Positions 49,863 to 59,017 of a DNA stretch of 64,000 nt are shown piece by piece. The translations under genes were made by a program, and so were the position numbers. Below the pieces are notes generated by a model, which worked only from the letters and a program-made list of their open reading frames with translations, did no database searches and was not told the DNA's origin. Each line of letters opens with the position of its first letter. Positions within the stretch are counted from its first letter, which is position 1. The DNA is from Paenibacillus sp. 1011MAR3C5 (lineage in GTDB: Bacteria; Bacillota; Bacilli; Paenibacillales; Paenibacillaceae): positions 62,001 to 126,000 of the forward strand of contig NZ_QZCF01000003.1 in NCBI RefSeq assembly GCF_003591485.1. The letters run 5' to 3'.

Positions 49863-50680
49863 TAACCTGCAGTTTTCGTTTGGCTCGCCTTCACATGCTT
49901 GAGCTGCGCGACGATGATTACGCTTATGATGACGAGTAGAAACCATGAGCTGATCTTGCTGAAGTTGACGAGCTGCCAGGTTTCGTGCTGATCGGGATAC
50001 TTCCAGGCGTTGAAGAAGGTGGCGATATTTTCGGCCAGCCAGATGAAGAAGCCTACTATGACAAAGGCGATCGACAGAGGCATGCGGTAAGTCGCATCCC
50101 GTACCCGGTAGATAATCCGCGTTTTCCAGAATACGATGAATACCAGCCCCGTCAGCCACCAGCGAAAATCGGGAATAAAGTGATGGGTGAAAAAGTTCAG
50201 GTAAATAGCTCCGCCCAGCAGCATCGAAGGCGCAAATCCGGGCCAGCCTGTCATATCCATTCGCAGTCTCCGCCATATTTGGCACATAAAACTTGCCACG
50301 CTGGCATACATAAATCCGCTATAGAGCGGGACACCGAACAGCTTCGTAAATCCAGGGTCCGGGTATGCCCACGACCCCATATGCACCTTATACAGCTCCA
50401 GCGCTAACCCGATAACGTGGAACAGACAGATGACCTTGATCTCATCCAGCGTCTCCAGCCCGCTGCGGTACATGAGATACTGCACGCCAAGCAGAATCAG
50501 CAGTATGGCATCATATCGTGGAATGAAAGGGATATCTATGAGTGTAGATACAGCCAAGGTTCCGAAGATTGCAACAGGAAAGATGCAGCTCATCGCCTGG
50601 TGATAGCCAAAATGCAAAAGCTGAATAACAGGTCTCATTGGGTGTTCACCCCGCACATGGATTTGGATTGCTTTGGTCAT
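49862..50680 (-). CDS. DUF817 integral membrane protein
   Basis: A 272-residue membrane protein with about eight hydrophobic segments and the family pattern HFGYHQAMSCIFPV, EIKVICLFHVIGLALELYKVHMGSWAYPD, YLNFFTHHFIPDFRWWL and WLAENIATFFNAWKYPDQ. DUF817 proteins have no established function. ATG 50680; an internal ATG at 50638 follows GGGGTGAACACCC and is a possible alternative. Single gene. Confidence 0.85.
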   Translation of the reverse strand: MTKAIQIHVRGEHPMRPVIQLLHFGYHQAMSCIFPVAIFGTLAVSTLIDIPFIPRYDAILLILLGVQYLMYRSGLETLDEIKVICLFHVIGLALELYKVHMGSWAYPDPGFTKLFGVPLYSGFMYASVASFMCQIWRRLRMDMTGWPGFAPSMLLGGAIYLNFFTHHFIPDFRWWLTGLVFIVFWKTRIIYRVRDATYRMPLSIAFVIVGFFIWLAENIATFFNAWKYPDQHETWQLVNFSKISSWFLLVIISVIIVAQLKHVKASQTKTAG

Positions 50681-50871
50681 TCCTAATCATAAAGGGGCGG
50701 GCTGCTCGGAAAAAGAGAAATTAACTGGCGGAAAATTGCTTATTTTCGCAAATCGCTCCTGTCAGCAATCTGTGCGCCGTTCAAAATGAATTAAAGAAAA
50801 ATATTCCCTTTCTTGTCACGAAAATCTTGGGTTGCGATCAATACAGCTAAGCGTGTGAGGAAGGGACCAAG

Positions 50872-51000
50872 ATGGCCGGAGTGTTTAAAATGGATACTCA
50901 AGCGGATATCGAAGATACAGTGGCTCAGTTAAAGGTTGCCGCTCTGCGAGTGCTGCTGCATTGTGATCTGGATTGGAAATCTATTTGGTTCAATCAATGA
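50872..51000 (+). CDS. Small ORF of 42 residues
   Basis: ATG 50872 follows GTGAGGAAGGGACC and opens a frame with an amphipathic helix (DIEDTVAQLKVAALRVLLHCDLDWKSIW). The SD is good and the composition protein-like, but no family is recognised. It and the next ORF could be pieces of one former gene. Confidence 0.35.
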   Translation: MAGVFKMDTQADIEDTVAQLKVAALRVLLHCDLDWKSIWFNQ

Positions 51001-51042
51001 TCAGAAACATGTACGTTTAAAATAAATACAAAGGAAGCGGGA

Positions 51043-51252
51043 TTGAACAAGGAGGACATTGTATCCGAGATCGTCTGGCTGGATTTTTTGAATGAAAGGA
51101 TGAATATGCCTCTGCCCAAACGTGTTCAGGCTCGTAATGAAGCCAGCGTCGTAAGAGTTTTTCAAGGGTATGGCACTCAGGCGTACGCTTCGCTTATGCG
51201 CTGGGAGAGCCGGTTCTATTTCATGCGTGGAGATAGCTCATTCCGATCCTGA
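51043..51252 (+). CDS. Hypothetical protein, 69 residues
   Basis: TTG 51043 with AAGGAAGC close upstream encodes MNKEDIVSEIVWLDFLNERMNMPLPKRV... ending RWESRFYFMRGDSSFRS. It looks like a folded small protein or the end of a larger one and was not matched to a family. Sixty-nine residues with low-complexity-free sequence argue against chance; confidence is limited by the poor start region. Confidence 0.4.
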   Translation: MNKEDIVSEIVWLDFLNERMNMPLPKRVQARNEASVVRVFQGYGTQAYASLMRWESRFYFMRGDSSFRS

Positions 51253-51451
51253 AAAGTTTCAAATAGATGCAAGCAGAAAGCCTCCGGGCTCCCTGCTTGT
51301 TGTTGTGTTGGCTGCTCATATCCATCTCAAGACTGATCGAGGTTACATCTCTGGAGGAATGTGGCGGTACTCTCAGTCATTTATACTGGTGTGGTGATAG
51401 CATGAATGATAAAACTTTAGTTCTAACGGAACAAGTTTGGAGGCAGGGATT

Positions 51452-52225
51452 GTGCAAACTAATGACCATAAGATGGCCATGCAATTCATTTTATTTACCT
51501 ACCTTATGACACTTTTGACTTGGGGGAGTCTGATACTCGCATCTTCACTCGAATGGTTCGGCAAAGATACGCCGTTAGGTATGACTATCTTCATTCTTGG
51601 AGGCAATGCACCTCCAATCGTGGCTTATTTCATATTAAAGAAGCATGGCAAGGTAAGCGGATTTAAAGCTTTTATCAAGACAGCTTTTGCATTAAAACAA
51701 CCTTTTCCGATGTACATGCTCGTTTTGATCCTGACGGCTGCTTATTTTGGAATCCCGGCGCTTATGGGCGGGATCACAAATGATTTCCCGATCTACATAG
51801 CTATCCTGTCCATTCCTGTGATGATTATTGGGGGCGGATTAGAGGAGTTAGGTTGGCGGCATATCCTGCAGCCTTTTCTGGAAACACGCTTTAGCTTTAT
51901 CACCTCAACTTTATTGACTTCTTGCATCTGGGCACTGTGGCATTTGCCGTTATTTTTCATCCCGGGTACTAGTCAATCTAATTGGAGTTTTGGACTATTC
52001 TGTATTTCGATTGTAGGGATGTCATTTGCGCTTGCTGTCATCTACCGGATCAGCGGAAGCATCTGGCTATGCATCTTCTTTCATGCGTTAATCAATGCGT
52101 TTTCCGCTTCTTGGGTAGTGAATGAGGATTTTTGGATTAAACTCGCAATTGCCCTGGGATTAACAATGATCTCCCTTGGATTATTTTTCTTGTATGGTAA
52201 TAAGAATAAGGCAGTGGCCATATGA
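51452..52225 (+). CDS. CPBP-family intramembrane metalloprotease-like protein
   Basis: A 257-residue protein with about eight membrane helices and the three CPBP/Abi motifs: EELGWRHIL (catalytic Glu pair), WHLPLFF and FHALINAF. Family members are glutamic intramembrane endopeptidases of the Rce1 type; bacterial ones act in bacteriocin self-immunity or membrane protein processing. GTG 51452 has GGAGG 8 bases upstream, so TTG 51437 is not the start. No bacteriocin gene is seen nearby. Confidence 0.88.
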   Translation: MQTNDHKMAMQFILFTYLMTLLTWGSLILASSLEWFGKDTPLGMTIFILGGNAPPIVAYFILKKHGKVSGFKAFIKTAFALKQPFPMYMLVLILTAAYFGIPALMGGITNDFPIYIAILSIPVMIIGGGLEELGWRHILQPFLETRFSFITSTLLTSCIWALWHLPLFFIPGTSQSNWSFGLFCISIVGMSFALAVIYRISGSIWLCIFFHALINAFSASWVVNEDFWIKLAIALGLTMISLGLFFLYGNKNKAVAI

Positions 52226-52309
52226 GGCTTGTATCATACATGTAAAAGCTTGAGCGGCAGCATTCATCCTTTCTTTCCAACCAGCATATTGACTTTCCCA
52301 TTGCGATTA

Positions 52310-52630
52310 TGTACGATCAAGGGCATAACTTCATACATGGCATTGATCAAAGACAAGATCTCCATCACGGGTTGCCCAGAGAGAGAAGCGATTGCTGGAA
52401 GCTTCTTCTGCCACGGACGAGAGATTACCGCTTTGTAGCTGTGTCGTTGAACCTTGTGAATCTGTTCTTCACAAGCAGTAAGCGATCACCGCCTTATCCC
52501 CGTTACCGGATACCAGAGGACCTTGCAACTGACTGCGGAGAACAGCCGCAGATGACCATATGCAGGTTGAACTAGGGTGGAACCACGAGCTGAACGCACT
52601 CGTCCCTTACGGGATCGTGCGTTTTTTTGC
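52310..52630 (+). promoter_or_regulatory. T-box leader of thrS
   Basis: A T-box riboswitch. The conserved T-box AGGGTGGAACCAC is at 52574-52586, the terminator ACGCAC..GTCCC/GGGA..GTGCGT plus seven Ts at 52594-52628. Upstream, AGAGAGAAGC and GCTTCTTCT form the distal part of stem I. An ACC triplet at 52427-52429 (GAGATTACCGC) is a good candidate specifier for uncharged threonyl-tRNA, consistent with the gene downstream. Uncharged tRNA would stabilise the antiterminator and allow thrS transcription. Confidence 0.88.
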
Positions 52631-52664
52631 GTTCACAAAAATAATGGAAATGGAGGCAAGGGTT

Positions 52665-54578
52665 ATGGAGATCAAGGTAACGTTGGCAGATCAGACAGTC
52701 AGGAGGTGTGAGCAAGGCACCACCGTCATGCAATTGGCCGAGTCGATTAGTACTGGACTGAAAAAGAATGCTGTCGCCGGAATCGTAAACGGCAGGCTTG
52801 TAGATCTAAGTCACGCGATCGAACATGACAGCCTCGTGGAAATCATAACACTGGATAGCCCGGAAGGGCTGGACGTATATCGGCACAGCACAGCGCATGT
52901 GATGGCTCAAGCGATCAAACGGATTTTTGGCGAACAGAATGTGAAGCTCGGGATCGGTCCCGTCATTGCGGACGGTTTCTACTACGATATGGATATCGAG
53001 AAGCCTTTGTCCAGCGACGACTTGCAAGCAATTGAGCGGGAGATGGAGCGTATCGTAAGCGAGAATCTTCTCATTGTGCGCGAGGCTGTCAGCAGGGATG
53101 AGGCGATTCGGTTATTCGAAGGATGGAATGAACCGCTGAAGCTGGAGCTGATTCGCAATTTGCCTGAGGATTCGGAGATTAGCATCTACGAGCAGGGAGA
53201 ATTTGTAGATCTGTGCAGAGGGCCACATCTTCCCTCCACTGGGCGTATCAAAGCCTTCAAGCTGCAAAGCGTCGCAGGCGCATATTGGCGCGGCGATTCG
53301 AACAACAAAATGCTGCAGCGCGTCTACGGCACAGCTTTCCTGAGAAAAGCGGAGCTGGATGAGCACTTGCGGCTGCTGGAAGAAGCGAAGCAGCGCGATC
53401 ACCGCAAGCTGGGCAAGGAGCTGGAGCTGTTCATGTTCTCCGAGGAGGCGCCGGGGATGCCGTTTTATTTGCCCAATGGAATGACGATTCGCACAGAGCT
53501 GGAGAATTTCTCCCGGGAGCTGCAGCTTAAGCGCGATTATGTAGAGGTACGCACGCCGCTTATGATGAATCAACAAATATGGGAGAACTCGGGACACTGG
53601 GACCATTACAAGGACAACATGTATTTCGCCCAGGTCGATGAGGCGAAGCATGCGCTTAAGCCGATGAACTGTCCGGGCCATATGCTGATCTATGGGAATA
53701 GCCTGCGATCCTACCGCGAGCTGCCAATTCGCATGTTCGAGTACGGACAAGTGCATCGGCATGAATATTCCGGCGCGCTGAGCGGCATGATGCGGGTAAG
53801 GACATTTTGCCAGGATGACGCTCATTTGTTCGTGATGCGGGAGCAGATCGAGGAAGAAATCAGTCAGGTCATGGAGCTGATTGATCAGGTTTATCGTATC
53901 TTCGGCTTCGAATATCGCATCGAGCTGTCAACAAGGCCGGAGGATTCGATGGGCTCCGATGAGCTGTGGAACGAAGCGGAGCAGGCACTGCAGAATGTGC
54001 TGGAGCGCCGCGGTGTCGCATACCGGCTGAATGAGGGCGATGGGGCGTTTTACGGACCTAAGATCGACTTTCATATACTGGATGCGCTAAAGAGAAGCTG
54101 GCAGTGCGGCACGATTCAGCTGGATTTCCAAATGCCGGAGAAATTCGACCTCTCCTATATCGGCGAGGACAGCCGCAAGCATCGTCCGGTCGTCATTCAC
54201 CGCGCGGTGTACGGGTCGGTGGACCGCTTCATCGGTATCCTGACCGAGCATTATGCCGGGGCATTCCCGCTTTGGCTCGCGCCTGTGCAAGTGAAGCTGC
54301 TTCCGGTATCCGATAAGTATGTCGACTATGCCCTGCAGGTGAAGAAAGTGTTCGAGGAAGCAGGCATCCGTGCGGCTATTGACAGCCGCAGCGAGAAGCT
54401 GGGGTACAAAATCCGCGAGGCACAGCTGAAGAAAGTCCCTTATATGATTGTGCTGGGCGAGAATGAGCTGAGCTCTTCTACTGTGTCGGTAAGGAAACGG
54501 GGAGAAGGCGATCTCGGGTCCAGAGACGTTCGTGAGCTTGCCGTTCACATCAAAGAAGAAATTCGCTTGAAGCATTGA
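52665..54578 (+). CDS. thrS: Threonyl-tRNA synthetase
   Basis: A 637-residue class II synthetase joining threonine to tRNA-Thr. Order: TGS domain (about 1-60), editing/SAD domain (about 65-225; HSTAHVMAQAIKRIFG, IYEQGEFVDLCRGPHLPSTG with the zinc-type editing residues), catalytic core (MNCPGHMLIY with the Zn-binding Cys, HRHEYSGAL, VRTFCQDDAHLF, GAFYGPKIDF) and an anticodon-binding domain (about 530-637). ATG 52665 follows GGAGG by 8 bases; the open frame upstream runs through the T-box and is not translated. A complete, apparently functional gene. Confidence 0.97.
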   Translation: MEIKVTLADQTVRRCEQGTTVMQLAESISTGLKKNAVAGIVNGRLVDLSHAIEHDSLVEIITLDSPEGLDVYRHSTAHVMAQAIKRIFGEQNVKLGIGPVIADGFYYDMDIEKPLSSDDLQAIEREMERIVSENLLIVREAVSRDEAIRLFEGWNEPLKLELIRNLPEDSEISIYEQGEFVDLCRGPHLPSTGRIKAFKLQSVAGAYWRGDSNNKMLQRVYGTAFLRKAELDEHLRLLEEAKQRDHRKLGKELELFMFSEEAPGMPFYLPNGMTIRTELENFSRELQLKRDYVEVRTPLMMNQQIWENSGHWDHYKDNMYFAQVDEAKHALKPMNCPGHMLIYGNSLRSYRELPIRMFEYGQVHRHEYSGALSGMMRVRTFCQDDAHLFVMREQIEEEISQVMELIDQVYRIFGFEYRIELSTRPEDSMGSDELWNEAEQALQNVLERRGVAYRLNEGDGAFYGPKIDFHILDALKRSWQCGTIQLDFQMPEKFDLSYIGEDSRKHRPVVIHRAVYGSVDRFIGILTEHYAGAFPLWLAPVQVKLLPVSDKYVDYALQVKKVFEEAGIRAAIDSRSEKLGYKIREAQLKKVPYMIVLGENELSSSTVSVRKRGEGDLGSRDVRELAVHIKEEIRLKH

Positions 54579-54615
54579 GGGAGCGCCAATTGCCCCTTCA
54601 TTCATAAGCGAACTG

Positions 54616-54655
54616 GCCGGCAGTGTCCGCTCTTGAAGCGGCTGCCGGCTTTTTT
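54616..54655 (+). terminator. Terminator of thrS
   Basis: GCCGGCAG (54616-54623) pairs with CTGCCGGC (54642-54649), with an inner CCGC/GCGG stem and TTTTTT after it. Confidence 0.85.
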
Positions 54656-54737
54656 GTTGCTGCAGCCCAAGCCTTAGTTGTGGTCATTTTTTCCAAAAAA
54701 CATTAATATGAACATAAACCCTTTTAAGGAGGCTATC

Positions 54738-55163
54738 ATGCTTAACACGGAACAAATTGGGGAACGCATTCCACATAGATATCCGTTTCTGCTGGTCGAT
54801 CGTATCGTGGAGCTGGATGAGGGGAAGAGAGCTGTCTGCATTAAAAATGTGACGATCAACGAGCCTTATTTTTCAGGACATTTTCCGGGTTATCCGGTTA
54901 TGCCGGGCGTTCTGATCGTAGAAGCGCTGGCACAGGTCGGGGGCATCGCCATGTCGGATGGCGAGAGCGGGAATAAGCTTGGCTTGTTCACGGGGATTGA
55001 TCAATGCCGTTTCAAGCGGCAGGTCAAGCCGGGAGACCAGCTCCAGCTCGCATTTGACGTGACGCGGGTCAAGGGGCCGATTGTGAAGGGCAAAGGTGTC
55101 GCTACCGTGAACGGGGATCTGGTGTGCGAGGCGGTAATCATGTTTGCGTTTAGCTCGGTATAA
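54738..55163 (+). CDS. fabZ: 3-hydroxyacyl-ACP dehydratase, FabZ-like
   Basis: A 141-residue hotdog-fold dehydratase. [18 protein letters not shown] contains the catalytic His48 and Glu62, 14 residues apart as in Fab[14 protein letters not shown] at residues 11-23 is the usual N-terminal signature. It removes water from 3-hydroxyacyl-ACP in fatty acid elongation. ATG 54738 follows TAAGGAGG. It is not in a fab cluster, so it may be the housekeeping gene displaced or an extra copy. Confidence 0.9.
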   Translation: MLNTEQIGERIPHRYPFLLVDRIVELDEGKRAVCIKNVTINEPYFSGHFPGYPVMPGVLIVEALAQVGGIAMSDGESGNKLGLFTGIDQCRFKRQVKPGDQLQLAFDVTRVKGPIVKGKGVATVNGDLVCEAVIMFAFSSV

Positions 55164-55205
55164 GTGATTCTGCCGTACTCTATAATGGGAGAGAGATGAT
55201 ATTCC

Positions 55206-55493
55206 ATGAATAGGAAGCCGAAACCAATCGATTGGAGAGCGGTGAACTTATCCGCATGGCTTGTAGTCATTCTGGCTTATGTGTATCCTTTCCGAGCGGT
55301 CGAGAACGGATGGATAGAGGTGGGGTTTCCGTTTTCATTCCTGACGATCTATAACCATTGGCAGACCAATCTGCTGGCATCGTTAAGCCTCAATCCATTG
55401 AGCTTATTTTTGAACATTGTCATTGTGTATCTCCTTATTTCGGTGCCTCGCAGCTTGCGCGGGAGATCGAAGGAAAAGGGCGATCCAAGTTAG
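55206..55493 (+). CDS. Small membrane protein, 95 residues
   Basis: Two hydrophobic helices (LSAWLVVILAYVYPF and LFLNIVIVYLLISV) flank a short external loop with WIEVGFPFSFLTIYNHWQTN. A family was not recognised. RBS GAGAGATGATATTCC is modest. It is followed 10 bases later by another membrane-anchored protein, suggesting a two-gene unit. Confidence 0.6.
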   Translation: MNRKPKPIDWRAVNLSAWLVVILAYVYPFRAVENGWIEVGFPFSFLTIYNHWQTNLLASLSLNPLSLFLNIVIVYLLISVPRSLRGRSKEKGDPS

Positions 55494-55518
55494 GTCTTCA
55501 TGAATGGAGGCAGTCGAT

Positions 55519-56007
55519 TTGCGTATGAAAAGATCGGTGTACATCGTTAGCGCTATCCTATGTTTGACCCTGCTTATTAGCGGAGGCCTGTCTTATATCT
55601 ATTGGAGCGAGCCTCTGAAGCTTAATGGCAATAGCACGATGTCCTATAGCGATGGAAGTGAAGAGATTGTCTTTCATCTGACAAATTCAAGCCGTACTGC
55701 TATTAAGCTGCATGAAGTGATGCTTAACGGGAAGCCACATGAAGAGACGACGATAGGTATTAGCATCGATACAGGACAGTTTGTTCAAATCGGAACAGAT
55801 AATGAAGGAATTCATTTTTTTTCGTTGGAAGATACGGTGGTTCAACCTGATTTAACTACGGCGCAAAAGGTAGAGTCAATAAAGAAAAAAGAGGGAAAGC
55901 CGATTCACTACGGTGTACGTCTGGTGCTGGATGATGATGTTTTGCAGCAGCTGACCCTTGTATACAGCTTCTACGGCTTCCGGGTTACTCGTACGTACCA
56001 GCTGTAA
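55519..56007 (+). CDS. Membrane-anchored hypothetical protein
   Basis: A 162-residue protein with an N-terminal anchor (YIVSAILCLTLLISGGLSYIYW) and an extracellular beta-rich domain (EEIVFHLTNSSRTAIKLHEVMLNGK ... YSFYGFRVTRTYQL) resembling an immunoglobulin-like strand order. TTG 55519 is 8 bases after GGAGG; ATG 55504 would place that SD within the gene, ATG 55525 is possible. Function unknown. Confidence 0.6.
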   Translation: MRMKRSVYIVSAILCLTLLISGGLSYIYWSEPLKLNGNSTMSYSDGSEEIVFHLTNSSRTAIKLHEVMLNGKPHEETTIGISIDTGQFVQIGTDNEGIHFFSLEDTVVQPDLTTAQKVESIKKKEGKPIHYGVRLVLDDDVLQQLTLVYSFYGFRVTRTYQL

Positions 56008-56135
56008 CAGAGCCTATTAACCGATCAATCCCATAGTCTTAAAGTCTCACATTTCTATTGATCGATCTAGGATTATGGTGGCATAATGGAAGATGCTTCA
56101 TATCCGACTAGCGATCATGCGTAAAGGAGACTTAT

Positions 56136-57977
56136 ATGTTCAAGAAATTGTTGGCTGCCGCTATGGCAGGTGTCATCATCAGCACGTCCTGGAGCGGCTT
56201 ATCGTCTGCCGCAAGCAAGACGGAAGAAAAACAGTGGATTAAGTTTGGCGGTATTGAAGTCTTCTATAATTATACGCAGCACTTGACGTATGAGGAGACG
56301 ACCCAGTTTCCGTTCGTGCTGAATGGCGTCACCTACTTACCGGTGCGCAAAGTAGCGGAGGCGCTGAACAAAAATGTAAAGTATGAGTCCTCTACGGCTA
56401 CCATTATTATTGACGGACAGCATAGCGGGAAAAAGGCCGCAGACAACTACGTGTATGCTTATGAAACGACGAGCCTGGTCAAGCTGAAGTCGATTAAGGT
56501 CAATTTGAATGTAGACGGCAAGCTGGTGGCCAAATCAATTGATGCCTACTCCATTAATAACACAACCTTCTTGCCTGTCAGACAAGTGGCTGAATATACG
56601 AATACGGATATCGAATGGGATCCGGGCACCAAGTCGATCTATTTAGAAAAGAAATTCGAATACCCTCATGCAAATCGTTCTATTGTGGAAGATGTCACGC
56701 ATGATGTGGAATCGAACATTGATATAGACACTCAGTTTCTGCAATCCTATGATAACGTCGCGCCTTCGGTGGTAACGAGGGTTGGCTCTGATGGCTATAT
56801 CTATGTAGCGGCAGCTGAGCAAGCGGACAATGGCAAGCTGACCCTCTCAAAATATGATTCGTCGATGAAGCTGTTGGGCAAGCAATCGATTGCCAAGGAG
56901 TATCCGCTCTTCGGAGGCATGGCGCTGGATGAGCAGGGCCGTTATTACGTGCTCTGGGGACGTTCGCTGGAGGAATCTCAAGGCTCTAGCGCCAGTGTAA
57001 AAATAACCAAGTACAGCGCGCAAGGCGAGAAGCTGGGGGAAGTGTCATACACAGGAAGCGAGCAGTCCTTCATGGGCACCAAGGTTCCGTTCGATTATGC
57101 GAATGCAACCATCAAGGTGCATAATGGTCTCGTCGTCGCTTTCTTCGGCAGAACGATGTTCCAATCGCCAGACGGGCTGAATCATCAATCCTCTACTGCG
57201 CTGTATGTTAATGCCGACACGATGAGCAAAGTAGAACTGCCGATTCCGTATGCAAGCCATTCCTTTGATCAGCACCTGGCTTTCGACGGCAGCGATATCT
57301 TGTTCGTTGATCGGGGCGACGTCTACCAGCGGGGCCTTATGTTGCAAAAGATCAATTCTGATAATCAAAGCAAAAGCCAGCTTGTGCCATTCAGCTTCAA
57401 GATGGGCAAAGCGATCTACCAGTTGACCTTTGCAGAGCTGGGCGGACTTGCGGTAACGGATCAAGGCTACGTGCTTCTTGGAGCGGCGGAACGGACCATG
57501 ACACCGGAGTCGGCCAGCTCGAGTCATAATGAATCGAGGAACTTATTTTTGCAATTGATTGCGAAGGACTCCGAGAATACGGCAATGCCGATTTTGTCCC
57601 AAGGCGAGACTGCCGAATTCCATGTCGATGTGTACGGGCGATCCTATGATGCCAAGAATGAAGGTGTCGTGTGGCTGACCGACTATAAGGATATGAAGAT
57701 GAACAATGCGGCCCATCCGAAGGTTGTTGGGCTCGATCAGAACCGCGTACTGGTCATGTGGGAAAATATGAAGTATAACTCGAACGATACATTGGTATAC
57801 GATACGACCTATTATATGATCGTTACACCTGAAGGCAAAGTGTTGAAGGGACCTGAATCGCTTGAAGGTGCCAGACTGAATATCGGGGACGAGCTTGTCT
57901 ATGCCGATGGCTACGTGTATTTTTCTTCTAATTACCGGGACAAGATTCATCTATATCAGTTGGATGTCCGTCAGTAG
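56136..57977 (+). CDS. Secreted stalk-domain (copper amine oxidase N-terminal) protein with beta-propeller
   Basis: A 613-residue exported protein. The signal peptide ends at about residue 28 (LSSAASK); residues about 35-175 hold two stalk repeats (FVLNGVTYLPVRKVAEALNKNVKYES; NNTTFLPVRQVAEYTNTDIEWDPGTKSIYL). The rest (about 190-613) has repeated blades (YIYVAAAEQADNGKLTLSKYD, GMALDEQGRYYVLWG) of an apparent beta-propeller. The same architecture family as the protein at 27325-28611 in its N-terminal part. RBS AAAGGAGACTTAT. It is probably bound to the cell wall; role unknown. Confidence 0.8.
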   Translation: MFKKLLAAAMAGVIISTSWSGLSSAASKTEEKQWIKFGGIEVFYNYTQHLTYEETTQFPFVLNGVTYLPVRKVAEALNKNVKYESSTATIIIDGQHSGKKAADNYVYAYETTSLVKLKSIKVNLNVDGKLVAKSIDAYSINNTTFLPVRQVAEYTNTDIEWDPGTKSIYLEKKFEYPHANRSIVEDVTHDVESNIDIDTQFLQSYDNVAPSVVTRVGSDGYIYVAAAEQADNGKLTLSKYDSSMKLLGKQSIAKEYPLFGGMALDEQGRYYVLWGRSLEESQGSSASVKITKYSAQGEKLGEVSYTGSEQSFMGTKVPFDYANATIKVHNGLVVAFFGRTMFQSPDGLNHQSSTALYVNADTMSKVELPIPYASHSFDQHLAFDGSDILFVDRGDVYQRGLMLQKINSDNQSKSQLVPFSFKMGKAIYQLTFAELGGLAVTDQGYVLLGAAERTMTPESASSSHNESRNLFLQLIAKDSENTAMPILSQGETAEFHVDVYGRSYDAKNEGVVWLTDYKDMKMNNAAHPKVVGLDQNRVLVMWENMKYNSNDTLVYDTTYYMIVTPEGKVLKGPESLEGARLNIGDELVYADGYVYFSSNYRDKIHLYQLDVRQ

Positions 57978-58069
57978 CCGGATTGAGAAGCCGCACTTAT
58001 GGGTGGTTTTTTGATTGATAGGATGAGAACATTCGTTCTTTGTAGTATGATAAGAGAATAGGACAAAAT

Positions 58070-58576
58070 ATGGGAAGTGACATTCAAGTGTATCCATACA
58101 CCATTTGCTTCATCAGACGAGGCGGCAGCTTGTTGCTATTAAATAGAGAGAAGGCTCCGACAAAAGGATTGTGGAATGGAGTGGGCGGGAAGTTCGAGCC
58201 GGGCGAGTCGCCGCTAGCCTGTGTCTTGCGAGAGACGTTCGAAGAGACAGGAATCCAGCTGCCTGACGCCCAGTATAGAGGTGTGGTGAGCTGGGAATCT
58301 GACGGCCTATCAACAGGCGGCATGTACGTTTTTGTAGCTGAGCTTCCGGAAGATTACGTCTATCCGACTCCCGTCAAAATCAGCGAGGGCATCCTGGATT
58401 GGAAGTCTATCGACTGGATTTTGTCCGAGCGAAATCTTGGGATAACGGAGTTGATCCCGTACTATTTGCCCGCTATATTGAACGGGGATTGCTTGGAGCA
58501 TAGATGCAGCTATTCGAACCATAGACTGACAGGCTATACTGCATATCCATTATCAGCAGAGGCTATTGGCTCCTAA
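58070..58576 (+). CDS. Nudix hydrolase (8-oxo-dGTP diphosphatase-like)
   Basis: A 168-residue protein with a perfect Nudix box at residues 40-62 (GKFEPGESPLACVLRETFEETGI; the REx2EExG core binds Mg). The N-terminus YPYTICFIRRGGSLLLLNREKAPTKGLWNGVGG matches MutT/YtkD-like diphosphatases that remove oxidised or surplus nucleotides. The exact substrate is not predictable. Single gene. Confidence 0.88.
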   Translation: MGSDIQVYPYTICFIRRGGSLLLLNREKAPTKGLWNGVGGKFEPGESPLACVLRETFEETGIQLPDAQYRGVVSWESDGLSTGGMYVFVAELPEDYVYPTPVKISEGILDWKSIDWILSERNLGITELIPYYLPAILNGDCLEHRCSYSNHRLTGYTAYPLSAEAIGS

Positions 58577-58733
58577 GAATAGCTTGGAACCGATGGTGGC
58601 GCATTCCGGAAATTTGGGCTTCGAGGATTGTGTATGCGTGGCCGAATCTTTGCCAGAGCTGTGCAGAGGGACGAAGGAAATTACATATCCTTAATTATTG
58701 AACGCTAGGATGGCTCAATAATGGATATTCGAT
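58577..58733. other. Spacer with a possible gene remnant
   Basis: Bases 58593-58694 encode 33 residues (MVAHSGNLGFEDCVCVAESLPELC...) that read like protein, but no RBS or family supports it. The remainder up to 59011 holds one terminator and no gene. Confidence 0.25.
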
Positions 58734-58765
58734 GGGCTTGCGCCAAGATGCGCAGGCCCTTTTTA
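58734..58765 (+). terminator. Hairpin with T-run in the spacer
   Basis: GGGCTTGCGC (58734-58743) pairs with GCGCAGGCCC (58750-58759) apart from one mismatch, then TTTTT. Probable end of the Nudix transcript. Confidence 0.65.
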
Positions 58766-59017
58766 ACTGCTCCCAAGGTTTGCCGATCTCTTTACCTAGC
58801 AAGCTCTGCATCTTTCTAAAGCAGAAAGCGATGTTCATTTACGGTGGATGAGAGGGATATGTATTTCTGGAGGGCGATGGGCAGCTGATCATAGGGGACG
58901 ATTATAATCCAAAATGAGTCTCTAACAAAAAACGAATATAACCATTCCTTCCCAGAAAACTGTGGCGCAATCCAGTACAATTAAGATAGAGGATTGCAAT
59001 AAGGAGGGGGAATGTCG

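Noticed and set aside
52229..52575. Open frames of 69 and 88 codons before thrS
   Set aside because: They run through the T-box stem I region and have no Shine-Dalgarno.
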